From Leptodactylus fallax (lineage: Eukaryota > Chordata > Amphibia > Anura > Leptodactylidae): DNA of 64,000 bases. Within the stretch, counting starts at the first letter, position 1. Every line of letters begins with the position of its first letter. Below are positions 45,601 through 57,873 of the stretch, one piece after another. The position numbers were made by a program, and so were the translations under genes. The notes below the pieces were generated by a model. The model was not told where the DNA came from and did not search any database. It worked only from the letters and a program-made list of their open reading frames with translations. The stretch lies in the NCBI GenBank assembly GCA_947044405.1, contig CAMRHE010000503.1, positions 310,001 through 374,000 on the forward strand. The letters are read 5' to 3'.

Positions 45601-45941
45601 TAAGTAGAATAGGTTCACAACAGGAGTATAGAAAAGTACTGTAGGAGTATAGAAAAGTAATGCGCAAGCACTAATATGTGGTTAGTTCAATGGAAATCAC
45701 TGAGGTAGTTGTAATCCTATCCAAGTGAGCAGCATATAGTGGTTCTATCAAAGGGTTTACTGTGAGTATGGAAGCACCCGATAACTTGGGGTTCACGTTG
45801 GTGAAGATTGGAGCTGTATAAATCGTTGTTTGTGTATAGATAATAGACGCCTATATGTTGCTCACATATTAGTGCCTGCGCATTACTTTTCTATACTCCT
45901 ACTGTATAGAATATCCTCTGTTGTGAACCTATTCTACTTAC

Positions 45942-45980
45942 CTGAGTCTGATGAAGGCCACAAGGCCGAAACATTACTCA
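45942..45980 (+). ncRNA. Hammerhead-like motif, right arm
   Basis: On the plus strand: TGAGT (45943-45947), CTGATGA (45948-45954), the hairpin ggcc-acaa-ggcc, GAAA (45968-45971), CATT, then ACTCA (45976-45980). Stem I (TGAGT/ACTCA) and stem II are perfect and both conserved boxes are intact. The stem III/cleavage segment reads ACATT rather than the ACGTC of the left arm, so cleavage is doubtful. Confidence 0.68.
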
Positions 45981-45993
45981 CCACTCTACATGA

Positions 45994-46290
<297 letters not shown>

Positions 46291-46352
46291 TGATCTGTGA
46301 AAGAATGAATGGGGCCATGTATCGTGAGATTTTGAGTGCAAACCTCCTTCCA

Positions 46353-46907
46353 GTCACTCGTAGACTTAAATCTAAGAGGATCTGTGGGAAACAGATGCCA
46401 GTCGCCCATAAAATATGGCTTGTTTAATTCATTGTTGTGTAAATGTAGTCTCAGACTTTGAATAATGTAATGTCAGACTTATGGTCTTGAAGTGCCTGAT
46501 GCACATGTATGGCTGTGTGTATTTAGTATAGTATGGTCTTCATATAGACAATGGATTCTCCCAATCTCTAAGCTTCGGCCAAGTTTCCTTTGGAAGACTG
46601 AGACAATGAGAGTTACTTACTACCTTAAGATACCTTAAGTAACTCTCAATCAAATACTCAACAGCCATTTCCCTTACACTTCCATACACATGCAGACTCA
46701 GATCTCACTTGAGAACAAAGTATTGGGCATGTTGTAAACCAACCAGCCCAATGTTTCTTTCCCTTGACATCTGCTGTCAGGGAAAAGTTGGAACTCCTCC
46801 ATACATGTCAGTCCATCCAAAAGCTTTCCTTTTCCAATGTAAGAGAATTAAGCTTGTGTCTAAAGAGCATTCATCACATAGCTTGTCTAGCGTTATAGAT
46901 AAGTATC
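46353..46907. other. Region 3' of ptgs1, possible polyadenylation signal
   Basis: On the minus strand ATTAAA occurs at 46428-46423, about 975 bases after the ptgs1 stop codon, and could serve as polyadenylation signal. No AATAAA was noticed nearer. No other gene is seen. Confidence 0.3.
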
Positions 46908-46915
46908 ATTTAGGA

Positions 46916-47073
46916 CAGGGGTAGACAATCTTTGGCACGCCAGCTGATGTAAAACTACAACTCCCAGAATGCATACTTGCTCTGTTGTTCTTGGAACTCC
47001 TGAGGAAGTGAATGGAGCATGTTGGGAGTTGTAGTTTCACAGCAGCTGGAGTGCCGAAGGTTGCTGATCCCTG
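46916..47073. mobile_element. hAT-type MITE (158 bp) just 3' of ptgs1
   Basis: Ends 'caggggtagacaatctttgg' and the complement of 'ccgaaggttgctgatccctg' are inverted, and the 8-bp sequence atttagga is duplicated exactly outside (46908-46915, 47074-47081). The ends resemble those of element D. The two arms carry the palindromically placed motif 'aactacaactcccagaatgc' and, inverted, 'catgttgggagttgtagttt'. It lies 329 bases beyond the ptgs1 stop codon and may be part of its 3' UTR. Confidence 0.9.
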
Positions 47074-47401
47074 ATTTAGGACAACCCAAAATAAGTCACA
47101 CTCTGAGGGGGCAAGGGAATCCTTCCCCCTTTCTGCAATGTCCATAATCTTCTTGAGAAAACCATATTTAACAGATCTAACCTCTATTAAAGACAATTGT
47201 GTCCATAGTAAAGATGACATGATGGCTTGTTAGATAAAAAGAAGCAAAAATATCCCACTGGACTTCTGATGGTATTTTACAGAGGTTTGTATTTGAGACT
47301 TCATATGGTGTTTATATGTAAAATTGAACTTTATATTTTTACTGTCAGATTCTTGAAACATGGGATGACAAACACCTTGTCTCTATACAATACAAAATTT
47401 A

Positions 47402-47754
47402 CTAAAGCTCATCACTTGTCCGTGAAGATATAGGATTTTCTTCTCCAGCCTCTGGCACATGGAAAGCGACAAAGGGGCATTTTTTGACATTGAGACATAC
47501 AAGTTTCTCAATTGAAGCAGTCTTTACAATATTGAATCCTGTTTCTCCACCGAATGTGCTGGGTTTCCAGTATTCTGGAGAACATATAGGATTTCCCATA
47601 AGTCCCTTGAGTGAAAATGGTGCTCCCATTTCTATCATACTTTCCCCAAAAATAGAATTTGGAAGAGTTTTTTCCAACATAACACCAGGATAAAATTCCA
47701 GTGCATCTATATCACCATACAAGTGTTCAAGTTCTGATGCAACTTCTGTTTCTC
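47402..47754 (-). CDS. ptgs1: ptgs1 last coding exon (exon 11)
   Basis: Prostaglandin G/H synthase 1 turns arachidonate into PGG2 and then PGH2 on the lumenal face of the ER. This exon encodes 117 residues plus the completion of a split Gly codon. The 3' splice site reads tttcacag at 47755-47762. Visible: '[18 protein letters not shown]', '[12 protein letters not shown]', '[19 protein letters not shown]' with the Ser acetylated by aspirin (530 in ovine numbering), '[13 protein letters not shown]' and the end '...SSRTSDEL' before TAG. SDEL is an ER-retention signal like the STEL of mammals. Ile at position 523 marks it as COX-1 rather than COX-2 (Val). Position 513 is Leu where mammalian COX-1 has His, and 525 is Met. 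No frame damage. Confidence 0.96.
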
Positions 47755-50572
47755 CTGTGAAACAAATAGAAAGGTGTGTTAGACCTGGACATCACTTCAG
47801 CACTTCATGAATGCATGTTATTCAGTAGAGGTGCATGTCACTAAGAGCAGGGTTCCACCCTGTCAAATATTAGCAAATAAGCTCAGCACTTATTAGTTTC
47901 AAATTTCATGCATGTGATTTATTCTTGAACAATATCGCAATCCCAAACAATGTTACGTTTGGGTCTGATCCCGAACCTTCAGCAGACACTGCAGTGACAA
48001 TAAGTAACAATAATTGTGTTTTTGTACAATACATCTGTACAATGTATAAATAAAATGTATACAAGTATATACAAAAAGGATTGATGCTAGTGGCGCTACT
48101 GGCAAAGTGCTGCATAGAGAAACTGCGCGCATGCGCAGTATACTGAGGTGGGACTGAGTTAATGCTGGTAAGTAGGGCAAACTTCGGTCATGCACAGTGT
48201 TTCAATGTAGGACCATGTAGGGGGATAATGATAGATATCACTGGCGCAGCCTAATAGGAGTATATTGAGGCAGCCCTGGGGGCCTTAATAGGCCCCCCGC
48301 TAACATGTAAAGTCATCGGACCCCTACGATATCATTTGCAGGGGTGCCAATGCCTCCAGGAGAGAGCTCCCTTACTCTAAAACTGCTTAGATGTCAATAG
48401 CAACCACAGCATCTATGGGGTTAAACACCTGGGATCAGCAGGGTACATGCAACTGAGAGTGCCAGAGATGCCACATTATTCGACCGCAACTGACATAGAA
48501 TGTCATCCTATCCTAGGATGGATAGGCCTTCAATGCTAAAGTCTTCAATAACTCCTTTAATGGCATCAGTATTCATTTCACAGGCATTTATCTGCAGAAT
48601 AAGGTGTAGTTACCACCAGCGGGTTAATGGTAATGGGTTTGCTGTGGTCTGTTATTTTTCCTTTTAGGAATTCGACATTTTATGCCTTTGGTGTTCAGAA
48701 AGGTGATAATCCTCAGGTGGACAGAATGTCTACGTTCTAAAATATCATGACCTAAACTTTAGAACAAGGTAGAAAAAAAGTCATACTTAGTCTGACTAGA
48801 CAGATGCCAAACCATTAAAATGGGTATAAACACAAGTGTACAATAAATGAAAGATATAAAATATACAAACATGAGATTGGACAAAAATGGAAAAAAAGAG
48901 TCAAAACACCAACACCCTTATAGTGTTAAGGTTAAGTATAATAGCAATTGTAGTTTTGTATATATTATTTTACATTCAAAGCCTACCTAGTGTTATAAAA
49001 CCAAGGGTAAGATTGATCTAGTCTCAATCCCCTGGGCCCGGTGTAAAAATGTGCCTAACGTATCAAGAGGACTTATAAAGTAGGTGCACCCCCTGCACCT
49101 GAAACTCAAACCTACACCAACTAAGCAGCAACTCCTTCTAAACCCTTTCCTGACACATCAACTTTTCAAAAAAGGGCACAAATGTTCCAAAATTTTTGGC
49201 ATAAAACGGCTATGTACAAAAATGTTCAACTTTTACCATACATTTTATGCCAGAAACTGGTGAAAAATGTACAACATACAATACATCATAAGTGAAGCTT
49301 ATCTCAATGTAAATGGTCTATTATAATATTTTTACTGTTTTTATAGTAGTTCATATTTAGTCAAGAGATGACCTGTGGAGATTGAGGAGGAAGAGTAGCA
49401 GGAGTCCATCTCTTATCTACCTTCTGCACTGTGTGTTCCCACTGGGCCCGCTGTCTGTTATTACTCACTTCCAGTCCATAAGTACAGACAGTAGTGTATA
49501 TAGGTAAGAAGTTGATTTAGTCCTTATACTCGTAGATCTGCCTGTTCCTAATCCATGGATGATATGTCCTGGGCTTGGTTCCTGCTGGGTATAATGGCTC
49601 TCTAACCAATAGGAAGCTCAGCTGAAAACCCCCATATTGTATGCGGTTATTAAACACTCAATTTTTCAGAATCTAAAAGAAATCAGTGGCCATGTGGTTT
49701 TCAGTCAAGTCTTAGGCACATCAAGGCCACATCTGGCCTTGACCTAAAAAACTACTCCACAAAAAGTTTAATCTGCTACACATTACTAATGCAGATGGTG
49801 TAAATAGCAGGGTGATGCAGGTGGGCATCAGGGGCAAGAAGGGGGGGTTTGAGTGCAAAGTGGAGGGGGCCAATGTTGAACTCTTGCAGCACGGTCCTTT
49901 ATGCCCTAATTCTCCTCATTCAAAACACATGTATGAAGGGAATAGCCATAGTGTCCTGTGACATGGTACTTCACTGAGGAGCAAACCACAGCCCCCCTCC
50001 AAATGTTGCCAGCTTCTAGTACAGAAAGTCAGTCCCTGACTAGAAAAATAAAATGTCCAACATAAAGCATGTAAAACAATAACAGATCCCATACTGATTT
50101 TAACCTCTTCCGAACCGTCAATAGACTATTTACGTCCGGGCGGGCCACCGCTAACTTTGCAAGGAAGTATATATACATTCTTGCAATGTTAGCCTACTAC
50201 ACTAGATCGTGCAGCTATGGGCTTGGGATGCTGTTACGTCAGCCGGACATCCCATAGAGAAGGCATGGACGGTTTATTACTACCCCTGCCTTTACGATTG
50301 CTGTGCACACAGCGCTCAATGAGACGGTCACATGACTACTGGGGAGGCAGGAACACAGAGCCGCAGGGTCCTAGAGGACCCGTATCAGCTCTGGAGTACA
50401 ACACAAGAGGCTGCATTCCTCCTGTAACTGGGGCTAATATATACATGAAATCATCACACAAAAAAAGTCAAAATGCCCCCCACTCTAAAAAAAAAAAAAT
50501 AAAAAAAAAAAAGTAAACCCCACACACCCATGCGTTGTACTCGTACAGACATTATATGATAAAACATCTTAC
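47755..50572 (-). other. ptgs1: ptgs1 intron between exons 10 and 11
   Basis: Begins gtaag (at 50572 on the minus strand) and ends tttcacag. The 2.8 kb interior holds no recognisable gene or complete transposon. There is a poly-A tract at 50488-50512 on the plus strand. Confidence 0.85.
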
Positions 50573-50720
50573 CTGTAAAATCCTGGAATGATGTATACGG
50601 TTTCAAGCCAAATCTTTTACGATACTCATTGAAAGGTTGCAATCTAAGTTTACGGGATTCTTCAATAACTCCTACAGCTATATGCAAGAGATTTGGATGC
50701 AGGTTTTTTCCACCACCAAT
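50573..50720 (-). CDS. ptgs1: ptgs1 exon 10
   Basis: A 148-bp exon starting in phase 0 and ending after the first base of a Gly codon. It is bounded by ttttgtag upstream and gtaag downstream. It reads 'IGGGKNLHPNLLHIAVGVI' then 'LRLQPFNEYRKRFGLKPYTS'. The first residue corresponds to Ile434, one of the positions that differ between COX-1 (Ile) and COX-2 (Val), supporting ptgs1. This part packs against the catalytic core helices. Confidence 0.95.
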
Positions 50721-50947
50721 CTACAAAAATATTTACATAAAATGATTAAAACTTACATTCTGTTCCGTTATTTTTAGTACATTTTTATGACTGGATAATA
50801 AATTTCTATTTAGACTAAATCTACAAAGCAATTTGTGCAAGATGAAGGTCTCAAGTGTCGCTCTGCCATTCACAGCTGCTGATAGTGAAGGTGTTTACAT
50901 TGGTTCGGATTTCTGTCAACTGCCCCTTTGTGGTTATTATTGATGCC

Positions 50948-51372
50948 AGGTTCACACTAGCGCTGGGTCTACGTTGTTTGGGTCCATCGGGGGACCTGTA
51001 CAACAGAGAGGCAGACTGCTAAAACAGCGGTTACACATGGAGCCTGGCACACCCCATTGACTATACAGTAATGGGGTCTGCTGGGTGTCCCACTTCCACT
51101 GAAAGCGGTGGAGGAAAAAAAGTCCTCTATGCAGGACATTTTCCTCTGCCAATTTTTGGCAGACTCTGCAACAAAGTCTCCAATGGTTGGTACGGCCCTT
51201 CCCCCTCTGATGGTACTCCCGTGATTCGCTGTGATCTGTGAGATGGTGTGAGGTTTCGCTGCAACAGCGCAGTGTAAACGTATGGCAGGATCCCTCCCAA
51301 CATATGAAATGCTGGTTGTAAAAAATTCCATCCTGGTCAAGATGAACAGAGGACCGTCCTTTATGAACCTAA
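50948..51372. mobile_element. Decayed GGTTCACA-type MITE
   Basis: Starts near 'ccaggttcacactagcgc' and contains 'ccccattgactatacagtaa' and a 'tggggtctgctgggtgtcc' core similar to the elements at 53337 and 59590. The right end is unclear. It is non-coding. Confidence 0.45.
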
Positions 51373-51398
51373 AAGGGTACATGCAAATAGTTTTCTAA

Positions 51399-51517
51399 GG
51401 CTAAGGCCCCATGTTGCGGAAACGCAGCTTTTTTTTGTTGCAGATTTTGTATGCGTTTCCACCGTAATCTTTTCCACCGCGTTTTTTGGCTGTGGCTCGC
51501 TACGTGGGGCCTTAGCC
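51399..51517. mobile_element. Small MITE with GGCTAAGGCCCC ends
   Basis: The left 'ggctaaggccccatgttgcg' is matched inverted by 'cgctacgtggggccttagcc'. It is 119 bp long. Left neighbour taa and right neighbour tga might be a decayed 3-bp duplication. A diverged second copy follows at about 51562-51672 ('agaccccatgttacggaaac' to 'cactacatagggatttagc'). Confidence 0.75.
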
Positions 51518-53336
51518 TGAATAAAACTTGTTCACTGTGCTTTGTAATACTTGTTCACTTAGCTTTAGACCCCATGTTACGGAAACACAGTGGAAAAAAA
51601 CGCAATGTGTTTTCATTGCGTTTTTCTCCACAGCGTTTTATAGATGCGGTTCACTACATAGGGATTTAGCATAAAGTAGCCACAGGGAGCATGTCTCCAA
51701 AATGTAGTATTTTCCATAAGATCACTGTAGGAATCAGTCATGGGCACCAGGTTTTGATTGACAGCTTTCTTCCTAGGTGCAGCATAGAGACAGCGGTCAA
51801 TCAGGAACTGGGGAACTAGACCTGGCAGCTAATGAATATGAAGGACTTTAGAGCAAGTGGATGTCATTGGGAGCACTCCACCACTACTACAAGAAAGAAA
51901 GTAAGTCAGCCAGCACTGGAATCAGGGTCTCTGTCACTACTTTACGCTGCCCTAAGATAGGGCACCATCAACCCAGATACACATTCCCCTAAAGATATGT
52001 TAACTCTGACTATCCTAAAGCACATGAAGGATTTAATATAAAGTATTCGAAATGTGAACAAGGCTATTTCCAAAAATCCAAATAGTTCTTTAAAAGGAAA
52101 ACACATAGCAAGAAATCTCTTGGAAGTGAAGCCTCCAAAATCCTAATATGCCATAACCAGGAGGGTTCACTTCGGAAGTTCCACCATACACACATTTATA
52201 GCTAGAGATTTGTTAGGTTGAAAATTCACATAGAATCGTGTCTTGTAGAATCAATAGAGGATTTATTAAACATTCGCTCAGGCATATAAGATGGCAGAAT
52301 CAATTCTGAGACCTGGAGATATAAATTGGATGGGGCAAATTGGTCCTTGGGATAATCGAGAAGAACAGCATTTTTATAGATCTGCCCATGTTTCATTAGA
52401 AACTTCTCAGAAGAACAATGAACCGAGCAAAGATTTCACTGGAGAATTATGACGACACTGCCGGAACGCCCCCCTAATCGCATCAATGCCCATTTTTAGT
52501 GAATCTAATTGGATTAGAATATTGTAGAATTAATTCTCTACAAAAGTGTATTATGATCAGATGGAGGCACCCTATGTATGCTGCTCATAGGCATGTACGG
52601 TGATAACACCAACCCTGCAACATCTAATAAATATGCCATTACTCAGGATAGGCACTTTAATTGCTCCAGATATAAATTTGTGTATTTTCTGTATATATTT
52701 AGTACAATATATAATATATGTGCTTAGTATGTTGTGTATTCCACCTCATTCTGAATTTTTCTAGCTTTTTAGTACATTGTACAGAATATTAAAATGGAAA
52801 AACCACTGTGTTTTCCAGTCACTGCAATCTCATCCATGATTCTAGGGAATCCCATCCACACATTACGGAAAAATATGCGCACCAGACACGCTGTGATTTC
52901 CAAAACCGTTGCATTTTTGGAAATCGCAGCATGTCAATTATACCTACGGAAATGTCAGACTATGAAACGGAAAAGTGTCAGACTATGAAGAGACATTTCC
53001 AGGAGAAGTAACAGTAGCGGCAATAGAGAGTTCTGAGTTCTCCATTTTATGGAGAATACAAGTATTTGCTAAAATAAAATGCTGCTAACAGCTCCTCTTT
53101 ATCTGGAGTGTACCACGAATGAAAGTTATGCCATATCCACATGATACGTGCCTGAATGGTGGGGGTACAACCGCTGCAAGTGCGAGAGCAAGGACTCCAA
53201 GTCCCATATGCACGCTGCCATTCTATTCATCTCTATAGGACTGCCATGAAAAACACGGCTAGCACACGGTCATATGCATGAGGCCCAAGTAAGTGAACAT
53301 TTACTGACTATGGGCTCTATCTTATTATTGGCGCAG

Positions 53337-53578
53337 AGTAAGACTAGGTTCACATCTGCGCCAACTCCGCCGCAGAAAGCGCTGAAAATTGGAGGAGAGA
53401 AAAGTCCTGCACAAAGGACTTTTCTCTCTACTGGTTTCAGTATAAAAACAGTGGAAACCAGACTGACACCCATTATAGTGTATGGGGTCTGCGGGTAACC
53501 ACTGTTTTAGTGGTCTGTATCTCCACCGTGGGACCCGAACCACAGAGACCCGTGCGCAGATGTGAACCTAGACTTACT
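53337..53578. mobile_element. Harbinger-like MITE with GGTTCACATCTGCGC ends
   Basis: 'gactaggttcacatctgcgc' at the left is mirrored by 'gcgcagatgtgaacctagac' at the right, with agtaag/cttact continuing the symmetry. The interior carries 'cccattatagtgtatggggt'. The related decayed copy at 59590 and the ends of element E ('ggttcacat') suggest one superfamily. It is 242 bp and non-coding. Confidence 0.82.
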
Positions 53579-53631
53579 AGCAAAACCGCGCTCCAGTGAC
53601 AAGAGTGAGCTCATAATCTCTGCTTCACCTA

Positions 53632-55234
53632 CAGTGGGGAAAAAAAGTATTTAGTCAGCCACCAATTGTGCAAGTTCTCCCACTTAAAAACATGAGGCCG
53701 GCCTGTAATTGACATCATAGGTAGACCTCAACTATGAGAGACAAAATGAAAAAAAAAAACAAATCCAGAAAATCACATTGTCTGATTTTTTAAGAATTTA
53801 TTTGCAAATTATGGTGGAAAATAAGTATTTGGTCACCTACAAACTAGCAAGATTTCTGGCTCTCCCAGACCTGTAACTTCTTCTTTAAGAGGCTCCTCTG
53901 TCCTCCACTCATTACCTGTAGTAATGGCTCCTGTTTGACATTGTTATCAGTATAAAAGACACCTGTCCACAACCTCAAACAGTCACACTCCAAACTCTAC
54001 TATGGTGAAGACCAAAGAGCTGTGGAAGGACACCAGAAACAAAATTGTAGACCTTCACCAGGCTGGGAAGACTGAATCTGCAATAGGCAAGCAGCTTGGT
54101 GTGAAGAAATCAACTGTGGGTGCAATAATTAGAAAATGGAAGACATACAAGACCACTGATAATCTCTCTCCATCAGGGGCTCCACGCAAGATCTCACCCC
54201 GTGGGGTCAAAATGATCACAAGAACGGTGAGCAAAAATCCCAGAACCACACGGGGGACCTAGTGAATGACCTGTAGAAAGCTGGGACTAATGTAAGAAAG
54301 GCTACCGTCAGTAACACACTACGCTGCCAGGGACTCAGATCCTGCAGTGCCAGACGTGTCCCCCTGCTTCAGCCAGTACATATCCGGGCCCGTCTGAAGT
54401 TTGCTAGAGAGCATTTGGATGTTTCAGAAGAGTATTGGGAGAATGTCATATGGTCAGATGAAACCAAAGTAGAACTGTTTGGTAGAAACACAACTCGTCG
54501 TGTTTGGAGGAGAGTGCATGCTGAGTTGTATCCAAAGAACACCATACCTACTGTGAAGCATGGGGGGGGCAACAGCTTTGGGGCTGTTTCTCTGCAAAGG
54601 GACCAGGACTACTGATCCGTGTACATGAAGGAATGAATGGGGCCATGTATCGTGAGATTTTGAGTGCAAACCTCCTTCCATCAGCAAGGGCATTGAAGAT
54701 GAAACGTGGCTGGGTCTTTCAGCATGACAATGATCCCAAGCACACTGCCAGGGCAACGAAGGAGTGGCTTCGTAAGAAGCATTTCAAGGTCCTGGAGTGG
54801 CTTAGCCAGTCTCCAGATCTCAACCCCATAGAAAACCTTTGGAGGGAGTTGAAAGTCCGTGTTGCCCAGCGACAGCCCCAAAACATCACTGCTCTAGAGG
54901 AGATCTGCATGGAGGAATAGGCCAACATACCAGCAACAGTGTGTGCCAACCTTGTGAAGACTTACAGAAAACGTTTGACCTCTGTCATTGCCAACAAAGG
55001 ATATATAACAAAGTATTGAGATGAACTTTTGTTATTGACCAAATACTTATTTTACACCGTAATTTGCAAATAAATTCTTTAAAAATCAGACAATGTGATT
55101 TTCTGGATTTGTTTTCTCATTTTGTCTCTCATAGTTGAGGTCTACCTATGATGACAATTACAGGCCGGCCTCATCTTTATAAGTGGGAGAACTTGCACAA
55201 TTGGTGGCTGACTAAATACTTTTCTTCCCCACTG
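53632..55234 (+). mobile_element. Tc1/mariner element, copy 4, in ptgs1 intron
   Basis: Complete ends: 'cagtggggaaaaaaagtat' at the left and '...acttttcttccccactg' at the right, with TA on both sides (53630-53631, 55235-55236). It is 1603 bp. The transposase reads on the plus strand, opposite to ptgs1. Confidence 0.95.
54002..55015 (+). pseudogene. Tc1 transposase, frameshifted (copy 4)
   Basis: Starts '[20 protein letters not shown]' and is open to about 54258, where a missing base in the 'cacgggggacc' run shifts the frame. An in-frame TAG replaces CAG near 54272. The catalytic part is kept in pieces: '[13 protein letters not shown]' (54445-54483), then a deletion around 54573 ('ggcaacagctttggggc'), then '[18 protein letters not shown]' and '[15 protein letters not shown]'. 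Near 54920 TGG has become TAG. All three catalytic acids are present but not in one frame. Confidence 0.9.
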
Positions 55235-55989
55235 TATATTAGTGATATAGCTGCCCCTGCCTGGAGTGCGGCTACATCATGTGGCAGTGCCTCAGGAATC
55301 GTTGCCATTCTTTGCACACATGGTTCACTGGGGTGTAAATTTTATTCAGGTGTCATTAGATTTGCTGCCAGGGGCAACAAGTCAAATGAGTGGAGCAGAT
55401 GATGAAAGTAGTCTCCACCCAAGCAATTTATATGCTATAAATAGAATGGCATGTGTATGTACTCGCAGGAAATAAAGAAAGACATCAAGCCCAAGGGTAC
55501 AAAAGAACAGCTCCTGTTATAGGAAATTAATCCTAGATACATTCTCAAGAAAAGATCTTTGATATTACATGGACTTCTGCATTGAATACTAAGAAAATGT
55601 GGTCACAATTATAGACACAAGCAGTCTATCTAATCTAATAACACAAAAACAATTGCACTTTTATAGGGCACATTCAGACCTCCTGCACTCCACCATAGTT
55701 TTTATCCGCAATCGCAAATACAAGTACAAATCCATTCATTTCTATGGGCCCATACATACTGTCGTAGTTTTTGCCAGTCGTGTGTCCATGCCCTATACAG
55801 GAACCACATATTATGCATATCCCATATAAAAGCATGTCCTATTTTTCCAGCACAGACAAGTGTAGGAGATCATACAAGTCTTTTTGTGGATCCATGTTTG
55901 CCGATGACCTACTGATATGTTTTTGCGAGGATTGCAGATCAGTATTTGTGGACAATAAAAACCACTGCGCTCATGTGGAGGAGGCCATA

Positions 55990-56870
55990 GTAAACATCCA
56001 TACTGCAGAGAAAAAAGTAAGTGAACCCTTCAATGTAATATGCAGATCCCCTTTAGTAGTAATCTTCATCACCAAATGTTTCCCATAGCTGTAAATAGGA
56101 TTTGCACAATGTTGGAGGATTTTTGGAACATTCCATCCAGATAAATGTTTTTCAGTTCTTTAGTATTTCGAGGACACCTTGTGTGGTCCTCTTGTCATGT
56201 CGCAGGAACTCCTTACACTTAAAGTCAGGACTTGGCTATTCCTAAATCTTCTTATTCAACTGTTTCTAGTTGATTTACTTGTGTGCTTCAGGTCATTGCC
56301 TTGTTGCACCACCCAACAACTCTTTATCTTGAAGTCATGGATTCCTGCCCTTACATTTTCCTGATAATTTTTTTCATATAACTTAGAACTCTTTATTCCC
56401 TCAATGATTGTAAGGTGTTCAAGTCACGAGGAAGCAAAGTAGACCCAAACCATGATGTTGCCTCTGCCATGTATCACAGTTGGCTACTAGTATTGATGCA
56501 GTTTTTTTTTCCTCTTCCAAACATTGCATTGTGTATTTGTGTTAAAAGTCAATAAAACATTTCTATAGAACCAATTTGGATCCTCAATGGAGTCTCCTGC
56601 ATTCTTGAACTTCCTCTATATTTCTTTTGCTGTTACCCTTAGATTCTTTCTTGCCTCTTGCAGGATTGCCTGTGGTGTTCTTGGAGTGGTTTTATCAGGA
56701 CACCCACTCCTACAGAAAGTGGCAAAAGTCCTAAAATTGTTTCCAGTTGTAGATAATTTATCTATCTACCAATACACCCAAGTCTTTAGCATTGCTTTTG
56801 TAGCTTTTTCCAGCTTCATGCATCCCTGTAAGCTTCTAGGGGTCTTCTGAAAGTTGTTTGCGTCAAGGCA
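55990..56870 (-). pseudogene. Old Tc1/mariner transposase relic
   Basis: On the minus strand fragments read like the Tc1 catalytic domain: 'QQGNDLKHTSKSTRN' (about 56316-56272; cf. [13 protein letters not shown]) and text equivalent to the 'HGGGNIMVWG' block around 56450-56480. The end 'agtaagtgaacccttcaat' near 56015 is typical of another Tc1 family's inverted repeat. Many stops; clearly older than the four 1.6-kb copies. Confidence 0.7.
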
Positions 56871-57220
56871 TGGTTCGCACCTATTACTCTTTAAGGAGAA
56901 CAGATTGGTCAGTAACCAGTCTGTGTGTGCCTCTATTTAATGGACAATGCACCTGTATGCCTAGCACTTCCAATATTATATGGTTATTGGGTTGTTCTGG
57001 TCTAAAAATATTGATTACTTATCCTAAAGATAGGTCACCAACATCAGATCAGTGGGAATATGACACCCAGCACCGCTATCGATACGCTATTCTCAGCAGC
57101 TGATTCAAGGATAATTCAACAGGAAGTAGACAGATGTGTTCTCTGTGTAGTGGCAGAACTGATACACTGCAGCTTACATCCATTTCAAGTGTATGGAAGC
57201 TGATCTGCAGTACCTGGTAC

Positions 57221-57873
57221 CAGTGTCGTAACTAGGAATGGCTGGGCCCCAAACGAACATTTGACATGGGCCCCCCCCCCTGCACAAACCGCATTCCTGC
57301 GCACACTATTATTCCCCATAGTGGCCCCTGCACACAGTGTAATGCCCCATAGTGGCCCATGCACACAGTGTAATGCCCCATAGTGGCCCCTGCACACAGT
57401 GTAATGCCCCATAGTGGCCCCTGCACGCAGTGTAATGCCCCATAGTGGACCACCCATGAACGATTATTATACTCTGGGGTCTTTTCAGACTCCAGAGTAT
57501 AATGATCGGAGACCCAGGGGAGGATACAAACATAAAAAACAATGCTACTTACCTCTTCCTGGCTCCGTTGCGCTACTTTGGCCATCTTCAATGTTGGACC
57601 AGATCTCGTGTGAACCAGGCCGGCGTCGCGACTCATAATGACGTCGGCTGACGTCTGGGACGTCACCAAACAGGCCTGAAGCCTGCGGAGTGCAGGAGAG
57701 GTACGTAATGTTTTTTGTGTTCCCTCACCTCCCCTGGGCCTCCGATCTGAAAAGACCCCGGAGTATAATGATAGCAGTGTTTGTGGGGTTCGTGGTAGCG
57801 GCTGCCACAGGGCTCCGGGCCCCTTAATGTCCCGGGCTCTGTGGCAGCCACTACCCCGGTATTTACGCCCCTG
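57221..57873. mobile_element. hAT-like short element B, in ptgs1 intron
   Basis: Inverted relative of element A: it starts 'cagtgtcgtaactaggaatg' and ends 'ggtatttacgcccctg'. Flanking 8-mers cctggtac (57213-57220) and cctggtat (57874-57881) agree in 7 of 8 positions. It contains five 31-bp units (57303-57450), the 'ggggtcttttcagactcc' palindrome near 57476, a GC-rich middle with gacgtc text and the 'tggcagccactaccccgg' end block. It is 653 bp and non-coding. Confidence 0.9.
57303..57450 (-). repeat. 31-bp minisatellite units in element B
   Basis: About five units containing 'catagtggcccctgcacaca' and 'gtgtaatgcccc', in the same orientation as the array at 26948-27620. Here gtgtaatg replaces gtattat(g), so this array has its own homogenised variant. 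Confidence 0.92.
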
